From contig NCSJ02000273.1 in assembly GCA_002812745.2 (NCBI GenBank), forward strand, positions 1 to 58,382: a stretch of DNA of 58,382 nucleotides, read 5' to 3'. Made by a program: the position numbers and the translations under genes. Source of the stretch: Scytalidium lignicola. Taxonomy: Eukaryota > Ascomycota > Leotiomycetes. Position 1 is the stretch's first letter. Every line of letters starts with the position of its first letter. Positions 21,548 to 33,960 of the stretch are shown here, piece by piece. Below the pieces are notes generated by a model. It made no database searches. It worked only from the letters and a program-made list of their open reading frames with translations, and had not been told where the DNA came from.

Positions 21548-21840
21548 TCATCTAGAAGAACACATCCAAAACGCGATTAATGCAGTTTTACACAGTTAAC
21601 CTATTATACAAGCAACTTTAAATCATAACATCTTTTACTTTATCTTATATAACTAGCTTAAAGGCAAATATTCAAGAATTAAAAGCTATTAATAAGAGTA
21701 AAAGCTTTAATTAACTACTTAAATATTATAACAAGTTAATTTGAACTATACTTTAAATTATACAATTATTAAATCAATTGTTAAAACTTATTTTATACTA
21801 ATAATTTAACTTAAAAGCTTAAAAAAATTAAGTTATTAAG
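21548..21840 (+). pseudogene. Remnant of a pogo/Fot-like transposase N terminus
   Basis: Ignoring stops, one plus-strand frame reads EEHIQNAINAVLHS, then a segment like LKGKYSRIKSY. This resembles the start of fungal pogo/Fot-type transposases (an HTH-psq region in the style of AIQKAI ... STLQRRLxG). It is broken by TAA/TAG codons, and the AT-rich sequence beyond gives no readable continuation. The assignment rests on a short stretch. Confidence 0.35.
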
Positions 21841-22114
21841 NTTTTTAATATATTATTGTTAAATTTATATATTAAAAAGTATAAAGATTAATAATTAATA
21901 TATTAATAAATTTTTTTTTAAAATGAATTAAAAAAANTTNCAAATTATTTAATACTTTTCATATAATAACAATTCCTCTTAAAAACTAATATAAAATAAA
22001 TAAAACTAACATTATAAACAAGTTAAAAGTTAATAAATTAATCATAAAAAGCTTTAAATACAAGAATATATATATTAAAAACAATATAAGTTAACATTAA
22101 ACTATTATTTTAAA

Positions 22115-22457
22115 TGTTATAAAACTCTTAATCATCAACACATAATATAAGCTTAATCACTTTGTAAGTTTATCTATAGAACAAATTAACTAAAGTTTTT
22201 TATAAAGTAATAAAGTATATTATAAAGTTGTAACTTAGGTTGAACATAAAGTTCTTAACTAAAGCTTAAAGAGTATGTTCTTATATAAACATACAACAAC
22301 CTTAAGTTTAACTAGTCTAACCTAGTATAACCTTATACCCTTTATACTAGTATATACCTCCTGTATAAGTTATATGACTTAACACTCCTGTTAATTACTA
22401 ATACCTTATAAGTTATTTTCTAACATTTATCAGATTATAACAATAAGATCCATAATA
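22115..22457 (-). repeat. 3' LTR of the truncated gypsy element
   Basis: The segment begins TGTTATAA on the plus strand and is about 343 bp. It shares gttcttaactaaagcttaaa and nearby blocks with the other three LTR copies. The reverse complement of the adjacent tcctctttctattt is the polypurine tract that precedes a 3' LTR. Confidence 0.65.
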
Positions 22458-25362
22458 TTATCCTCTTTCTATTTTAACATTATCTTAATGCTTAATTAAT
22501 AACATTGAACAATCTTCATTATTCGTTAATTATACTCCTTATTTAATATCTCCTTTAAACAATCTTACTATCAACAATATATAAAACAAGTTAACAACAT
22601 TAAAATATTCAGTTTTATTATAATTATCCAGTATCATTTTTATAAGTCCAATAACAAGAACTACATACAATCTTACAAATCCTAGAAATGTTCAGAGTAT
22701 ACTTATAAAGGTTATTATTATAAGAACCTTAAGCTTAATACCAACAAAATAGACTATTACCTTTAAGAAGAAGGACAATTATCTGCTGAAAAGGAAGTTA
22801 CCTTAACTAAACTCTTAAAACTGAAGAAATAACAAAAGCAGTTAAAATTTCATACTTATAAAATGTTTAAACATAATACCATCACCTTAGATAAGCTAGA
22901 AGAAATCAAAGAAAAAGAAAGGTTAAAGAAGGAAAAACTAAACTCCTTAGTCCTTACTAAAAGCTTATTATATCCTCTTAATAAAGATAAGTAATATTCC
23001 TTAACTAACCTCTTTATGTTAAGTATTAATATTGTTGATTCTTTATTTATCTTATTAACTTAATTAATTCCCCTTTTTGAGGATTCCTTTTAATTAAAGT
23101 TTAATAATAACTCTTTATTATCTTTTTAACATTTTTCAAATGTTTGATAAGTTTTTACAAATTGTTTAATTCTAAAAATCCTTCTTACTTAACTAAGTAC
23201 TAAATGTTTTTGTATTAATATTTATAATCTAAAATTTTCTTAAAAACTTATTCTTTGTCTAATTCTAATTCAACTTTTATACTTAACATTAATAGTATAT
23301 TTATAAGTACTAGTTTTAATAATGTTATATAAAATACAAGATATATTCTTATAGTTTTTGATAACTTCAACTTAATCATTATTAGTTTATAAACTTCTTC
23401 AACCTTAAATAATCTTAATTTTACAAATTCAAGTTTGTTATTAAGTTGTTTAATTTATATGTTTTTTCTTTAAAAGTAAACTTTATCCTCCTTTTTATAT
23501 ATAAGTTCTATATTATGTTTTTCATTATAATATGCTTTTATTTTTTTTCTTTTGTAAATTATATTATATTTATTACGTTAACATATATTTTATATAGTTT
23601 CTTTGTTAATTTATCTATTAAATCAGATGATGATCATAACTTTACACTAATTTAAAACTTATCAAGTTCCTTTTCATAATTCATATAAAATAATGTAAAT
23701 TCTATTATCTTATACTTTAAACTATTATAAGCTAATTATGTTAATAATAATTGTTTTGTTTATAATTTATATAATATCATAAGTATACTTTTAATGTCTA
23801 ATTCAATCTTTCTGTCTAATCATTAATTTATAAGTAAAATGTTATTGACATTCTTCTGTTAACATTTATACACTTAGTCAATGTTTCTTAAAACTTTAAG
23901 GTAAAGTATATATCTCAATCTGATATAATACCTTCTAGTACTCTAAATAGTATTATAATATGTTGTAAGAATACTTTTACTAATTCTTTTACACCTTATA
24001 TTTTATCTTATAATATAAAGATTATATATTTTATAAAGATGTTTATTATTATCAAAATACTATCATAGTCCTTTCTTATTGTTAAGTCCTTAAACTTTAA
24101 TAATTTAGTAATAGAGTTTTATATAATTATTTATTATAATCATATAAGTATTTAAATAAGCTAAAGCATCTTGTAAAGTTTAAGCCTTAAGTTTCTTACC
24201 TTACTGTAAATATTATACTCCTTTATAACCTCTTTAACTATTTATCTCATTCAGTATAAATAATAATCCCTTTGAATTTTATAATAAGTTCTTTTAACCT
24301 TGAAGTGTTTATTCTATAATAAAGCATATTATTCTGTTAAGAATTCCCTTAATAATTTCTTAAGAATATATAACTTCTTATCTTAGTATTACAACTTGTT
24401 AATTTACTCTTATTATTCATTATTCCTCTAAAATTCCTTATTCTCTATACTATTATTATCTAACTCCTTATAAATCTTCTTAATCTAAGTCTTATTAATT
24501 ATTACTAATATAAACATCAATTGTTCTTGATTATAAGTAATTCCTTCTTTATTATCTACTAAGACTACTTATTATAAGCTTAGCTCTTCTTTGTCTATAT
24601 ATTCTAGTTTTCAACTTAAAGTATTAGTTTATCTGTTATTAATTCTCTTAACATGCTAAATCTTGAAATCATACTCTAATAAAGTTTTTACTTATTTAAC
24701 TTGTCTTATATTTAACTTCTTAAACAATATAAAATACTTTAAATTCTAATAATCCATTAGTATTTTAATTTATTCTCTTGTTCTCATAACATATATCCTC
24801 TACTTTTTTTAGTACATTTACAATTGTTAATAACTCCTTATTATAAATAAGATAATTCCGTTCTACTAAGCTGAACTTCCTTGAATAGAATACAAGTAAT
24901 TTCTACTTCTTTTACTTATCTTACTAGCTTAAGATTATACTTAAAGCATAGTTTGATATATTAGTTTTAATCTGAACAAGTTTGTCTAAGTTGAAAATCC
25001 TAAGGCTTTAATCCTTCTTGAATACTTCTTTGACCTTGTCAAAAGTATTTTATTATTCTTTTTTCTATTCATAAAGTATATCCNTTTTTAGTCAACTTAG
25101 TCAACAGTAATATTATCCTCAAATAATTCTTTATGAATTTTTAATAGTAATTTGCAAATCTTNAAAAAGCTTTATAATTCTTTCATTGTCTTAAGTATTA
25201 CTTATTTTTTAATAGCCTTAGNTTTTTTCCTTAGTTATCTTAACTTTATTTTCTATGATAATGTATCTTAAAAATTATACTTTTATTCTATAAAATTTAC
25301 ATTTCCTTAATTTACATCTAAACCTTGNTTTTTTATAATACTTTAAATATTACCTTTATATA
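22115..25362 (-). mobile_element. 5'-truncated chromodomain Ty3/gypsy element, RIP-mutated
   Basis: Read on the minus strand, this copy aligns by eye with the plus-strand element at 25363-32031. It starts in RT shortly after the YLDD-type site, runs through RNase H (about 25090-24870), an integrase segment with a QTER-type motif (about 23806-23840) and the pol/3' region, and ends in a 3' LTR at 22115-22457. Gag, protease and most of RT are missing. The copy stops exactly where the 5' LTR of the other element begins. TpA-rich sequence and many stops indicate RIP. Confidence 0.7.
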
Positions 25363-25694
25363 TATTACAATTCTTACTGTTACAACCTGATAAGTATTAA
25401 GGTAACAGCTTATAAAGTGTTAGTAACCAATAACAATTAAATTACATAACTTATACAAGAGGTATAAGAGGTATAAGGAGAATAATCTATACTTATTAAA
25501 CTTATTAGACTTATTAATGTCTATATAAGAACATACTCTTTAAGCTTTAGTTAAGAACCTTATATTTAACCTAAGTTATAACTTTATTATATATACTTGT
25601 TTATTATAACTATAAACAGCTTAACTTTTATATATACTTTGTAAAAATAACCTAGCTTACCTTATATAACTATATTATAAGAAGTCTTATAACA
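25363..25694 (+). repeat. 5' LTR of the full-length gypsy element
   Basis: Starts with a mutated TGTTATAA (tattacaa) and ends CTTATAACA. It aligns through most of its length with 31699-32031, for example acctgataagta and cttataaagtg. Confidence 0.75.
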
Positions 25695-25758
25695 TTTTAA
25701 ATACTATTATATAAAAGCAAGTTATGTTAAACTTGAATAAGTATTAGACGAAGATACA

Positions 25759-26112
25759 ATGATTAGTTCAGAAGAAAACTCTGAAGAAAGTTTTAAAGAA
25801 AGTTTAATAAGTAAAAGCTTAAATAAAGAAGTTAACTTAAAGGACAAAGTTATAAACTTAGTACAAGTTAAATTACTAGTAAGATTAATAATAAGAAGAC
25901 TTTCAAGAGAACTCTTATTAAGACTATTAACTTTACTACTTAAACTAAGACTAATAATTGTTATAAGTATTATTAAAAGACTATTAAGAGAAGAGATAAG
26001 AATAATTAAATTAGATTTCTTTTATAAAGATAAGAATAAGCTTAAAGTATACTTAATACAAACAAAAATATACTTAATGTTAAATAAACAAGTATTTATA
26101 AATAATATATAA
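25759..26112 (+). pseudogene. Gag N-terminal fragment of the gypsy element
   Basis: A 117-codon open stretch starts 64 bp after the 5' LTR. Its end (IIKLDFFYKDKNKLKVYLIQ) has the Phe-Tyr-Gly-x-Arg-x-Lys-Leu-x-x-Trp-Leu-x-Gln pattern of Ty3/gypsy gag proteins. The frame breaks after 26112, and the following kilobase has many unresolved bases. Confidence 0.6.
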
Positions 26113-27199
26113 AAGGTATTATAAATAATATTATACTTTAAAAGAATTATANTAAATTAGTTCTAACTATTCTTGAATNANTACTTTTAGTCATATCAAA
26201 AGANCTAACTAACAAGGAAACTTGAAAACTCNTTAATAATTATNANNAATATNTAAANGAACTTAANAAGTTNTTNNAAGACATTAACAAGAAANAGAAA
26301 TATAAAGTANTANCTTTATNATCTTAAGNAAACAAGNANTATTAATNATTATGTTANTTTGTTCAGACAATATTCAGTTAAGATAAACTAGAATAAGAAG
26401 GCTCTTATTATATAATATAAGAGAAGACTAAAGGATAAGATATATAACAAGTTATACTAAAGAGTACTAATCTTAGACTTAGAAACCTTGATTAATTAGT
26501 ATATTGAAATTGAAAATTAATTATACAAAAANGAAATTAGACAAGAAAGAATTATCTTACTTTATAAGTAGAAATAATAATCAAATAAAGAAATCATAAT
26601 TATAAGAAGATTTTATAAACCTTGATATAGTCAGAAAAAGGAAACCTTAGAAAGATAAGAATTAAAAGNCTTAAGGGAAAAGGGAATTTGTTTGGAATTA
26701 ACCTTGAAAAGTTAAAAGATTAAAAGGAAAAGAAGTTATGTTTNAAATGTAAACTTCTTAAGTATTTTACTAATAGTTATAANGATAAAGGAAAGTAAAC
26801 AATAGTTATAAGTATAAGNATTATAAGNATTCTTAAGCAAAAGTNANTATTANNAAGTTATGAAGAAGCTTNAANNAATATANTTAGTNTAAGGATTTTT
26901 GAAAACCTTAAGATATACTTAAAAGAGGATATTACTAAGGAAATATCTAATGTTAAGGAATAACTNTANTTAAGAGTATATTNTCANATTAGAATTNANT
27001 ANNTAAGATGTTAAAGGATTATANACCTTCTNAAGAGNAAGTAATNATAAGATCTTCTAATAAGAAATTAAAACAACTAATAAGTTGTATTATGATTAAG
27101 ATAACTTAGTGTTAATTATCAAAAGAAGTTNTAAAACTATTATACTTACTTAAAGTANATTATAATNATANGAANTAATNTTAAGATTACTTAAGATTA

Positions 27200-30100
27200 A
27201 TANATAAGAACANTTGTTAAGATTTAACTAATGGATATTAGACAAGAAAACCTTTAATTAATATATATAGAAGAAATATAACTTATTAATAAAGACTTGA
27301 GTATTTAAGCATAAAGTAAGTAATAATGTTTTAAGTAAAGAAAATCCACTAGTAAGAAGTATTAAATAAATACTAAGATTTATTATAAACTGTTAAGCAA
27401 GAGTATAAGAGGAACTAGATGAGTTTCTAGATCTTAAAGTAAAAGTAACAATTTTAAGTATTAACAAGATAATTATCAAAGAAATCTAAGAATTAGTCTT
27501 AAGAATTATAGAAAATGAAGTAGAAGAAGAATAATGAAGAAGTTGATTATAATTACTAGACTTAACAAATAGTTAAGGATAAACTATTAATAATGTAAAA
27601 GAAAGAGTAACCAGAGAATTAAAGCTTAGAGTTCTTAACAAAAACNATATTGTTTTTAAAAGTTGAAATAGTCAGACAGAAGGTTAAAGCATTAATAAAT
27701 TCTAGAATTATAAGAAATTTCATAATATTAGATATAACAGTGAAATTAAATATAAATACTTAAGTTAAGGATTATAATTATCTAATTAGACTTGTGAATG
27801 GTTTCCTTGTAATAAGAAGTATTAAAGTAGAAACCAGGCTAATAACTATAAAGGTTAAGGCTAGTTATCAAGAAAAGATAATATTTGATATAACTTATAT
27901 TAAGAACTTTGAAATAATCTTAAGGATACCTTAAATGTAAAGAAGTAATTTAAGGATTAACTAATAAGAAGAGATTATAGAATTTTCACAAGATTTACTA
28001 CAAGAGATATTGACAAAAGTGATAAAGGTCAGAGAATTACAAGTTATTTATATAATTGAATCTAGTTAACTTATGATTAAGGACATAGAAATCAATTTGA
28101 TTTCAGATCAATTAAGCTAAGATAAAAGTCTTAAGCATATTCTTGAAGAATACAAAGAATAAATAAAGTTGTTTAAAGAAAGATTAAAAGACTTAACATT
28201 GTTAAAATGTTAGTTATAAGATTATGGAATTAACTTTAAAGAAGGATTTCAACTATTATTTAAGCTAGTATACTTAATAACAACAGTAGAAGATAAAGTA
28301 ATAAAAGAATAACTAGACAAAATAATTAAAAGAAGATTATACTAGAAGTTAAACTCTTCAACAAAAGCATTATTATTATTTGCAAAGAAACTGAATAACT
28401 TAAAGGGCAAGCTTTATAAGGATTACAAAGGTTTGAACAAAGGAATAATCAAGGATTAATATCCATTGTTATTAATAAAGACTATTAAAGACAAGTTTAA
28501 AGGTATTAAGTTCTTCATAAAATTAAACTTATAATTAGCATTTAACCTTATTAAGATAAAAGAAGAGGATAAATGAAAAGTTGTTATTAAGACTAAATAT
28601 AAGTTATATAAGCTATTGATCATGTTATTTAGATTAACAAATATACTTGTTATAATGTAAAGGATTATAGATAAGGTTATTAGAGAATACTTAGAAAAGT
28701 TTATAATAACATATCTAGACAATATCTTGATATTCTCAAAAACATTAAAGGAATATAAAATCTATATGAAAATTATTCTTAAAACATTATAAAAAANCAA
28801 GCTTTTAATGTAAGTTAAGAAAATATAAATTCTATAAAATAAAAGTACAGTTTTTAAAACATATTATAACATATAATAAGGTTAAAACAACTAAGGAAAA
28901 GACTAAAGCTATTAAGGAATAAACAAAACCTAGAACAATTAAGGAATTATAAAGCTTTTTGAACTTTATAAACTATTATCAGAAATTTGTAAGAAATTAT
29001 TTAAGAATAGTATTGTTATTAACTGAATTAACCAAGAAAGATATATTATATGAATAAAGGAAAGAACAATAAGAAGCATTTAACATAGTCAAAGAAGCCT
29101 TCAAAGAAGACTAAAGTCTTAGAATCTTCAACCTTAAAAGACTTGTTCAAATTAAAATAAACATATTAGATTATACTTTAAGTGTAATTTTAAGCTAATA
29201 AGATAAACAAAAAGGTTAAAAGTTACTTACTTTTCATTTAAGGAAGTTTAACCTAATTATGCAAAATTATCTTATTTATAACAAAGAATTATTAATAATA
29301 GTAGATGTACTAAGGAAATGGAGGATATACATAACAAAGGTAAGAGAACAAATAAAGATACTAACAGATTATATAAATTTGAAGTATTTCATAATATTTA
29401 AGGAGTTAAATACAAGACAAACTAAGTAGGCAAAAACCTTGTTAGAATACAATTTTAAGATTCAACATGTTAAAGGAATTAATAATGGACAAGTAAATAC
29501 TCTTAGTCGAAAATCAAAGTATATAAACAAAGAGGAATTAAGCTTATAACAAGTAGTCTTAGCAGATAATAAAGAAAGAATTATGTATAATCAAGGATAA
29601 TTAATGTTTATATTAACAATAATCAATAAGGATTAGATTAATAAGATTCAAAATGAATTATCTAAGGAAAACTTGAAAGATATTGAATACAAGTTAAAAG
29701 AAGATTAATAAGAACAAATTAACAAGTTATAATATAAGGATAAAAANGTTATACATCCTTAAAAAAGTTATTGAAAAAAATTCTTAAGAGAATAACATGC
29801 ATTATTATAAAACAAGCATTTTAAAGTTAAACAAACTTATTATAAAATCCAAAGAAATTATTACTTATACTAAATAAGACAAATAATAAAGGAAGTTGTT
29901 AAGGAATATGATATTTATAAAAGAGTAAAGAATTCAAAGTAAAGACCTTATAAAATACTTTAACCTACTGAAATACTAATCTAATTATAACAAATTATAG
30001 TATAAGACTTTATTATTAAATTATCAAAGTCAAAAGACTTAATAACAAGAAAAGATTATAATAATATCTTAGTAATAATAGACTTATTTACAAAATACAC

Positions 30101-31030
30101 AATCTTTATATTATAAGATAAAACATAAGATATAGAAGAAGTTATAAAAGCATTTCTTCAATATGTAATAATATTATTTAGAATATTAGAAGGTATTATA
30201 TCTGATTATAATATATACTTTATCTCAAAGTTTTAAGAAATATTAATTAAGTATATAAGCATTAATAAGAAGATATCAACAACATTTTATTTATAAACTA
30301 ATAGTCAGACAGAAAGATTGAACTAAATACTGAAAGTATACTTATAATGTTATATAAACTACAAATAAGACAATTAGTATAGTTTACTATTATTAATACA
30401 ATTAACTTATAACAGTTTAAAGTATAAAGTAATAAGATTCATATTATTCTATGTAAATCATAGAAGAGAACTTGATGAGTTTTAAATAGATGTTGAATTA
30501 TAATCATTATCTAATTTAATTGATAAGTTAGTAGAAAAACTATACAAAACACATGTTGAATTAACAAATGTAATATAATTTACAAAAGAAAAGATAAAGG
30601 CATATTATGATGAAAAACATAGTATAAAACTTATGTATAAAAAGGAGGATAAAATTTATCTTCAACGAAAAAATCTATAAATAAAAAGATTAAATAACAT
30701 ATTTAACTTTGTAAAGTTAAGACTATTTAAGGTTAAGGAAGTTTATAAATTAATAATAATTAAATTAAAATTACTAAAAGCTATGAGAATACATTTTGTA
30801 TTTCATACAATATTATTAGAATTAACACTTAAGAATGTACTATTAACATTAAGTATAAAGATCAAGTCATAACCTGATAAGGAATAAGTAGTCAAGAAGA
30901 TCTTGGATTATAAATATTAGTATAAGAAGATTTAGTATTTGGTTAAATGAAAAGGATTTCTAGAATCAGACAACTTATAAGAATTTACTAAGTATTTAAA
31001 GAATACTAAAGAGATAGTAAAGAGTTATCA
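27200..31030 (+). pseudogene. Decayed pol (RT, RNase H, integrase, chromodomain)
   Basis: No long open frame survives, but the order of motifs is intact: RT active site FIITYLDNILIFSK near 28700, the segment before integrase NGQVNTLSRKS near 29485, a zinc-binding region near 29850-29940 (VVKEYDIYKRVK), the first catalytic Asp region VIIDLFTKYT near 30072, SQTERLN near 30303 and a C-terminal chromodomain. The chromodomain (VVKKILDYK ... KGFLESDNL) marks the chromovirus branch, whose integration is steered to heterochromatin. Confidence 0.7.
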
Positions 31031-31184
31031 TCAAACTCTAGCTAAAAAGAATCCTTAAGAGGAGGAATTAATTAAGTTAACAAGATAAGTAAAGGATTAA
31101 TAACATTAATACTTAACATAGAAAAGTCAACTAAGGAATATTACTTGCTTCCATCAAGAGGACATGATAAGCTTATAATAAAGA

Positions 31185-31608
31185 CTAAGGAGTCAAGTTT
31201 TTCCTTTTTTAACCTTTCTCTTTCTTCTATTTCTTCTAATTCTTCAATAGTAAAAGTACTTTTCCAGATTATATTTATAACCTTAAGTTTTAATTGCTTT
31301 TAGAACTTGTAAAAGCATAACCATTTAACAAGTATTTACTGTATTTAAGTCTTAAGAAGCTCTTCTTCAAAGTTAAGACAATCCTTCTTATAAGAAACAT
31401 ATTTTAACTTGTTAATATTAAGACTTAAAATGTTGTAATAAGTACCCCTTCAAGTACATTCTAAACACTTGTTAAAGCCTTTGGCCTAATAACAAGTATG
31501 ATTATTGTTCATACAGAATTTACATTTAAAAGTTATAAGAAAACCAAAGGATTTTATGTTTTCTACTTGTTTAATATAAGTCTTATATGTTCAAGAGCAA
31601 GGAGGCAT
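31185..31608 (-). pseudogene. Antisense ORF between pol and 3' LTR: Cys-rich plus coiled coil
   Basis: On the strand opposite to pol a decayed frame starts at ATG 31608 (MPPCS). Through a few stops it reads FKCKFCMNNNHTCY, then NKCLECT (a CX2C...C...CX2C zinc-binding-like pattern), then a Glu/Lys-rich helix IEELEEIEERERLKKEKLDS. The same helix is legible in the other two gypsy copies on the plus strand: LDKLEEIKEKERLKKEKLNS near 22870-22950 and LDNLNKIKKKKKVKKGKVKL near 56698-56760. Keeping amino acid similarity in three mutated copies suggests this was a real gene of the element. Its function is unknown to me. Confidence 0.55.
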
Positions 31609-31698
31609 TATGGATAAGAAGCATAGTTAACGAATAATGGAGATTGTTTAACGTTACTAATTAAGTATCAAGACAACATTAAGATAAAAAGAGGATAA

Positions 31699-32031
31699 TG
31701 TTATAATTCTTACTGTCATAACCTGATAAGTACTAAGTAATAGCTTATAAAGTGCTTATAGACAATGGAATGTTGTATTACATGATTTATATAAGTAATA
31801 TAAAGTGTATAAAGGAGTATTGAAGTTATACTAGTTATACAAGATTATACTCATTTGTTTATATAAGAACATATTCTTTAAACTTTAGTTAAGAACCTTA
31901 TGTTCAACTTAAGTTATAACTTTACTATATATACTTATTTACTATAATTACAAATGCTTTACTTCTACATAAACCTATCAAGAGTAATCAGACTTACCTT
32001 ACATGACTATATTGTAAGAAGTCTTATAACA
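31699..32031 (+). repeat. 3' LTR of the full-length gypsy element
   Basis: Begins TGTTATAATTC directly after a purine tract and ends CTTATAACA. It pairs with 25363-25694. Confidence 0.8.
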
Positions 32032-33855
32032 TTGATAAAGTGATGTAAGGAAGATGTTGACAATACTAGGAAATAAGTCCTCCAACAAGAAAGAATACAT
32101 AACTTATAGTAGAATGACAAGTTTTAATATACTTATTATAATCAGTATTATTATAATTATAATAGTTAAGATCTTTATTAAATGTAATATTATAATTATA
32201 CATATGAATAAAATACTAGTAAACATGTTTGACTGCTTTTAAATACTGAATAAAAGGATTTTGCAAAAATTGTAATAATTTAAAAGTTATAAAGATAAGA
32301 TCAAGTCTTGTTTNTATTATAAGATANATTANTNAACNAACTTCCTTTATATNCAATTGAATATNAATTNTAAAAGNAATATCTTCNTTTTTNACNANGA
32401 TTNTANATNNNNTAACTTTTATANNAGANTAAGCTAGTTTTATATTATTATAANTAAAGCATTCAAGAATCTTATTAATATACATGTCTTAGACTATANA
32501 AANTAGTCTTGTTTTGATGATTACNAATAATATATATACTTAGAAAGTATATAACTAATCTTATATTAACCATTTCAAAGAGATTATATAATTTCTCCTT
32601 CAAGGTTGTAAATTAAAGGCCTTTTAAGCTTATAATCAGAAAGTCATTAACATAAGTATAAATATAAATTCTTAAATCAAGATTATAAAATATACTTAGA
32701 TTAAAGATTAATAAAGAGTATTTAATCTCTTTTAACTTTATAATAAGCTTTTGTTGTTAATAGTATAACATTTGTTTTAAGCTGTAAAGTGACTTTTAAA
32801 GTTGTAAAACAATAGTTTTTGAACTTATATATTTAATGTTTATACTATTAATTTTAACATTTAATTTTAAAAGGTCTTTAACTATAATATCTTTAAGAAG
32901 TTCAATATAGATTTTAATATTTATATCATTATTTAAGAATGTTATAATTACATTCATTTGGTTAACTTCTTAGTCAAAGTAGGCAACTAAAGCTAATAAG
33001 GCCTTTTAAGTAGTAAACTTAATTATACTTGCTTAAGTTTGGTTATAGTTAATATTATAATTTTATTCATAGCCTTTAATTATAAATCTAGCTTTAAAAT
33101 ACTTGATTTTATAGTTAAAGTTGTGTTTAACCTTGAATACTTACTTATTACAAAGAGTATATTTCTCTTCTAAGAGAGTTAATAGCTTAAAAGTACTATA
33201 CTTTATTAAGGAGGCTAACTTAACCTTCATGATGTCATCTTACCTTTTGTAATATATTAAATTATAAGCTTCTTTGACTATATTTAGCTTTAATAGATCT
33301 GTAGATACAATTAAAGTATAGTTTATATTTAAGGCTTACCTTGTAAAAAGACAATATCTATAAGCTATTACAATGCTTATAAGCTAGCTTATAATTTCGT
33401 TATTCATAGTAAATACCCTTAGAGAGTATTTTACAAGTATATCTAGTAATTAAGATAGTATAGTAATTCTTGTTCTAGTTAACTGTAAACTTAAGAAGTT
33501 AATATTTAGTATAGTTATATTAAGTTTCTTGTTTTTAGAACTTTTAAGCTTATTATAGCCTTTAAGAGCTTGAATAACAAACATTTCCTGAATTATATTT
33601 AAAGTATTATTATCATCTTTTATTTCCCTTATTATAAATGATTTAAAGACTTCTTCAAATATTATATCAAGATTTAACATTGTAAAAGTCTTTGTATCAA
33701 CAAGATTTAGTATTATAAAANGTCTTAATATTAACAATTATAATATCTTCAAGTATTAATTTAACATCTAAGGCTTTAAGAAGACTTGTAAATGTCTTCA
33801 AGTCTTCAAGTCTAGTATTTCCTTTTGTAAAGGTAATATATAATGACTGTATAAG

Positions 33856-33960
33856 TGTTAGGAACGCTATATATAGTAGAATAGCTATTAGCGATGTGAT
33901 CGCTAATAATCTGCCTTTTTTAGGCGAGTAGTAAAGCTATTCGATTACTCGTTCCTAACA
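33856..33960. mobile_element. 105-bp LTR-like insertion with 5-bp target duplication
   Basis: The unit begins TGTTAGGAACG and ends CGTTCCTAACA, 11-bp inverted ends of TG..CA type. It is flanked on both sides by ATAAG (33851-33855 and 33961-33965). It contains a perfect ATTAGCGAT-GTG-ATCGCTAAT stem. Unlike the surrounding copia remnant it is not AT-skewed, so it inserted after the RIP phase or escaped it. It fits a solo LTR of a miniature retrotransposon (SMART/TRIM type). Confidence 0.7.

Larger units (their letters stand above)
25363..32031 (+). mobile_element. Full-length chromodomain Ty3/gypsy retrotransposon (chromovirus), RIP-inactivated
   Basis: Two LTRs (25363-25694 and 31699-32031, about 333 bp) share the inverted ends TGTTATAA...TTATAACA, with a purine tract (aagataaaaagaggataa) before the 3' copy. 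In order, through stops, I read a gag start (25759), a zinc-knuckle remnant (about 26734-26760), RT with YLDN in place of YLDD (about 28700-28743), RNase H (about 29100-29200), integrase fragments DLFTKYT (about 30072) and QTERLN (about 30305), the GxNxxA-type junction (NGQVNTLSRKS, about 29485-29517) and a chromodomain (YLVK-stop-KGF, about 30880-31020). Trp and Arg codons replaced by stops and Asp by Asn fit RIP-type G:C to A:T changes. No matching target duplication is visible. Confidence 0.85.

Noticed and set aside
23446..23655. 69-codon hydrophobic plus-strand frame
   Set aside because: Phe/Ile/Tyr-rich translation of AT-rich RIP-mutated gypsy DNA, antisense to pol.
32054..32242. 62-codon Ile-rich frame
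   Set aside because: Product of AT-rich composition at the copia/gypsy junction.
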